From NCBI GenBank assembly GCA_012840925.1, contig DUVS01000025.1, positions 1-64,000 on the forward strand: 64,000 nucleotides of DNA. The letters are read 5' to 3'. Shown one piece after another: positions 61,861 to 64,000 of this stretch (the stretch's first letter is position 1; each line of letters opens with the position of its first letter). The stretch is from Bacillota bacterium. GTDB taxonomy: Bacteria > Bacillota > Limnochordia > Darwinibacteriales > DTU012. A model generated the notes under the pieces. The model had not been told where the DNA came from. It saw only the letters and a list, made by a program, of their open reading frames with translations, and ran no database searches. Position numbers and translations under genes: made by a program.

Positions 61861-62922
61861 TTACCGCAGCTTGAACTCTGAGTAAATGTGTTCATATTCC
61901 TCAAGCACTATTTCCACACCAATGTAAAAATTGGTGTTCTTCGCAATTTCATCCGGCATATTCAGCATCGGATTATTCCTGAACTCGTCAGACAAATGCT
62001 GCTCCGCAGCTTTGTTGGGGCTTGTAAACTTAGTCATTTCAGCAATACGGGCTGCGATTTCAGGCTGCATGATAAAATTCAGGAACTTATAGGTGGCATC
62101 CTTATGAGGTGCCTGTTTGGACATCACCCAACAGTCAATGTAAATCGGGAAGCCTTCTTCAGGAAATACAGGCTGCAATTTTGGGTTGGCCGCCTGCCCC
62201 TTCACCGCTTGGTTCGAATACATGAAGCCAACTACAGCCTCACCATTAACCAGCGAATCCTCAGGAGTATTTGTTTCAAACCTGACGATGTTATCCTTCA
62301 AAGCAAACAGTTTCTCCTTTGCTTGAGCAACTTTCGCCGGATCAGTCTCGTTATACTGATAGCCTAAGGATTTCAACACCAGCCCAATAATCTCCACCGA
62401 CCAGTCGATAAGCACAATCTTGTTTTTCAGCTCCGGCTGCCACAGATCTTTATAGCTGGTAATCGGTTGTGCTCCCAACTGAGCCACTGCCTCTGGATTT
62501 ACAAGCAAGAACGATGTAGAAACAGCATAAGGAATGGCATACTCGTCATTTGGGTCATAATAATTTCCTTGATACACCGGATTGATATTCTTTATATTCG
62601 GCATCTTAGACTTGTCCAGTTTCTCCAGCATCCCGTTTTGCCGTAAAATATCCACCATATAATCGGTGACTACCGCCAGATCATATTGGTCGGGATTGGC
62701 CTCCAAAAGGGACTGCATGTCCTCATTAGATGTAACTTCTTTATAGTTGACCTTAATACCCGTCTCCTCTGTAAACTCATCGATAATCACCCTGGGGATA
62801 AAATCACCGCCCCAGGTCATCAGGTTTATCTCCACTCCCTTGTCTTTATTGCTGGTCATCCAAACAAGAGCTAGCACAGCAATCAACAAAACTCCCATCG
62901 TTATGTAATTGGACCTCTTCAA
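61861..62922 (-). CDS. potD: Spermidine/putrescine ABC transporter binding protein
   Basis: A 353-residue PotD/PotF-type binding protein. VEINLMTWGGDFIPRVIIDEF opens the mature part, and QYDLAVVTDYMVDIL and PYAVSTSFLLVN follow the polyamine-binder pattern. The N-terminus is a membrane anchor (YITMGVLLIAVLALVWMT) with no lipobox cysteine. The start is TTG 62922, which overlaps the potC stop as TTGA, with GGAGGGGG upstream. It captures polyamines for PotBC. Confidence 0.92.
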   Translation of the reverse strand: MKRSNYITMGVLLIAVLALVWMTSNKDKGVEINLMTWGGDFIPRVIIDEFTEETGIKVNYKEVTSNEDMQSLLEANPDQYDLAVVTDYMVDILRQNGMLEKLDKSKMPNIKNINPVYQGNYYDPNDEYAIPYAVSTSFLLVNPEAVAQLGAQPITSYKDLWQPELKNKIVLIDWSVEIIGLVLKSLGYQYNETDPAKVAQAKEKLFALKDNIVRFETNTPEDSLVNGEAVVGFMYSNQAVKGQAANPKLQPVFPEEGFPIYIDCWVMSKQAPHKDATYKFLNFIMQPEIAARIAEMTKFTSPNKAAEQHLSDEFRNNPMLNMPDEIAKNTNFYIGVEIVLEEYEHIYSEFKLR

Positions 62923-63710
62923 CTAGACAACCCCCTCCGTTTGCTGTTTTTATTTACAAACTGGTTTACTCCTATTATGAGAAATGTTCCAAACAAAATC
63001 AAGGTGCAAAGGGCATTTACTTTGGGAGTAACGCCCACCCGCATCATTGAGAAAATGTGCACCGGCAGTGTGGTAGTCCGGGGCCCGGACATATAAGTTG
63101 AAATCACAACATCGTCCAGGGACATGGCAACTGCCAGCAGCCCAGCCGTGATAATCGACGGCATCACCAACGGCAAAATGATCGTCTTAACTGTCTGCCA
63201 TTTAGTTGCTCCCAAGTCCCTCGCTGATTCAATGATCGCCCGATCAATCTCGGCAAGCCTCAACCTAACCATGACATACACATAGGGTACGCAGAACAGC
63301 GAATGGGACAAGACCAGAGTCAAATGCCCAAAGGGAAGCCCCAAAGCATTGAAAAACATCAACAGCGATACACCGAGGGCAACTTCAGGAACCAACAGTG
63401 GTAAAAGCATGACCCACTGAACAGCCTTTTTCATCCTTTCCGTAAGGGATAGCGAAACAACAGCAGCAGCGGTCCCAAGGATAGCAGAGAGAATGGCAGT
63501 GAGAATCGCTACCTCTATGCTGATGACAAAAGCCTGACCGATCACCCGATCCCTAAACAACTGGCGGTACCATTCCAAAGTCAAACCAGTCCACTTTGCC
63601 GTGGAAGCATTGGCATTAAAGGAGTATAGAATCACACTCAACACCGGCAGGTACAGTATGACAAAGAAAATTGACAGATAGATGATTTGCCACCGATTGG
63701 TCCTGGTCAT
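62919..63710 (-). CDS. potC: Spermidine/putrescine ABC transporter permease PotC
   Basis: A 263-residue permease with six hydrophobic segments and the EAA loop ESARDLGATKWQTVKTIILPLVMPSI. It overlaps potB by ATGA and potD by TTGA, indicating one operon. Confidence 0.93.
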   Translation of the reverse strand: MTRTNRWQIIYLSIFFVILYLPVLSVILYSFNANASTAKWTGLTLEWYRQLFRDRVIGQAFVISIEVAILTAILSAILGTAAAVVSLSLTERMKKAVQWVMLLPLLVPEVALGVSLLMFFNALGLPFGHLTLVLSHSLFCVPYVYVMVRLRLAEIDRAIIESARDLGATKWQTVKTIILPLVMPSIITAGLLAVAMSLDDVVISTYMSGPRTTTLPVHIFSMMRVGVTPKVNALCTLILFGTFLIIGVNQFVNKNSKRRGLSS

Positions 63711-64000
63711 AACAAAAACCCTTCCCTTTTGTTCTTTGTCACCCGGCTGTACACGGTCACCACCAAAATCACCATCACGATCATGCCCAGGGAAAATGCT
63801 GCCGCAAGAGGCCTGTTGCGGCCTCTATTAACCAGAGTATTGATCAAATTGCCTAAGAAGATGGTCTGCCCGCCTCCTAACAGATCGGAGATAAAATACA
63901 AGCCCAGGGCTGGAATAAAGACCAAGGTAAATCCGCCGGCAATCCCCGGAACAGTTAAAGGCAGGACAATCCTGAAAAACGTCTGCCGTTTGCTAGCCCC
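63707..64000 (-). CDS. potB: Spermidine/putrescine ABC transporter permease PotB, partial
   Basis: The C-terminal ~97 residues of a PotB-type permease; the gene enters from the right edge of the window. The visible part begins with the end of the EAA loop (GASKRQTFFRIVLPLTVPGI) and ends KNKREGFLL. Stop TGA overlaps the potC start. The ATPase gene potA probably lies upstream, outside the window. Confidence 0.9.
   Translation of the reverse strand, partial: GASKRQTFFRIVLPLTVPGIAGGFTLVFIPALGLYFISDLLGGGQTIFLGNLINTLVNRGRNRPLAAAFSLGMIVMVILVVTVYSRVTKNKREGFLL

Overview
The window looks like a chromosome segment of an anaerobic, polysaccharide-degrading member of the Bacillota, possibly of a diderm or Limnochordia-like lineage. 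The grounds are Bacillota-type genes (a PocR-AraC regulator, a corrinoid protein, DUF5696, sugar ABC importers with no ATPase of their own), strong AAGGAGG-type ribosome binding sites, frequent GTG and TTG starts, and no oxygen-dependent enzymes. The lineage is inferred, not shown. No tRNA, rRNA, CRISPR array, prophage or complete insertion sequence was found.

Positions 1-24,337 form one long minus-strand carbohydrate gene set. Transcription begins in an AT-rich control region (24,338-24,894). It runs through an NHL/TPR/Yip1 membrane protein, a DUF5696 protein, two sugar ABC permeases, a solute-binding protein, a GH140-like (apiosidase family) enzyme and a three-part FGE-like/sialidase-like/MORN-like protein. 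After a convincing internal promoter at about 12,149-12,177 come a fucose/arabinose-isomerase-family protein, an Asp/Glu-racemase-like protein, a split transketolase pair, a transaldolase, a cupin, a beta-propeller glycosidase, a second split transketolase pair, a six-hairpin glycosidase, a uroporphyrinogen-decarboxylase-like protein and a DUF1537 sugar-acid kinase cut by the window edge. The set reads as import of a plant-derived oligosaccharide, its hydrolysis in the cytoplasm, isomerisation and phosphorylation of an unusual sugar, and entry into the pentose phosphate pool.

Positions 24,895-34,779 continue the pectin theme. They hold a zinc-type UroD/MtaA-like methyltransferase, a secreted PL10 pectate lyase, a PocR-AraC regulator with a corrinoid protein, a GH106-like rhamnosidase with a Gfo/Idh/MocA oxidoreductase, and nagB. 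A YetA/PL26-like exo-rhamnogalacturonan lyase (43.9 kb), a GH3 xylosidase/arabinosidase type, a serine hydrolase, a GH2 glucuronidase type and another six-hairpin glycosidase (58.5 kb) extend the plant-cell-wall repertoire. Only the pectate lyase has an export signal, so oligosaccharides are probably finished inside the cell. The two methyltransferase-type genes and the corrinoid protein suggest that methyl groups from pectin or methylated sugars are also used.

Positions 34,931-43,803 are mixed: a two-part threonine/serine exporter-like pair, an orphan Phd-type antitoxin followed by a Uma2 fragment, a lipoprotein, a YgiT/HTH_17 regulator, an ABC-2 exporter, CheX with bacteriohemerythrin, YjbQ and a DOMON/CBM9-like secreted protein. 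Positions 50,421-64,000 include a TPR protein, an HMA metal-binding protein and a metal P-type ATPase behind an FNR-like box, an EF-G/TetM-like GTPase fused to a YacP/Rae1-type NYN nuclease domain, a GNAT acetyltransferase and a potBCD-type polyamine importer. A family of GGGACAGGGGACGGTT-type palindromic repeats is confined to the gaps between 55.5 and 61.9 kb.
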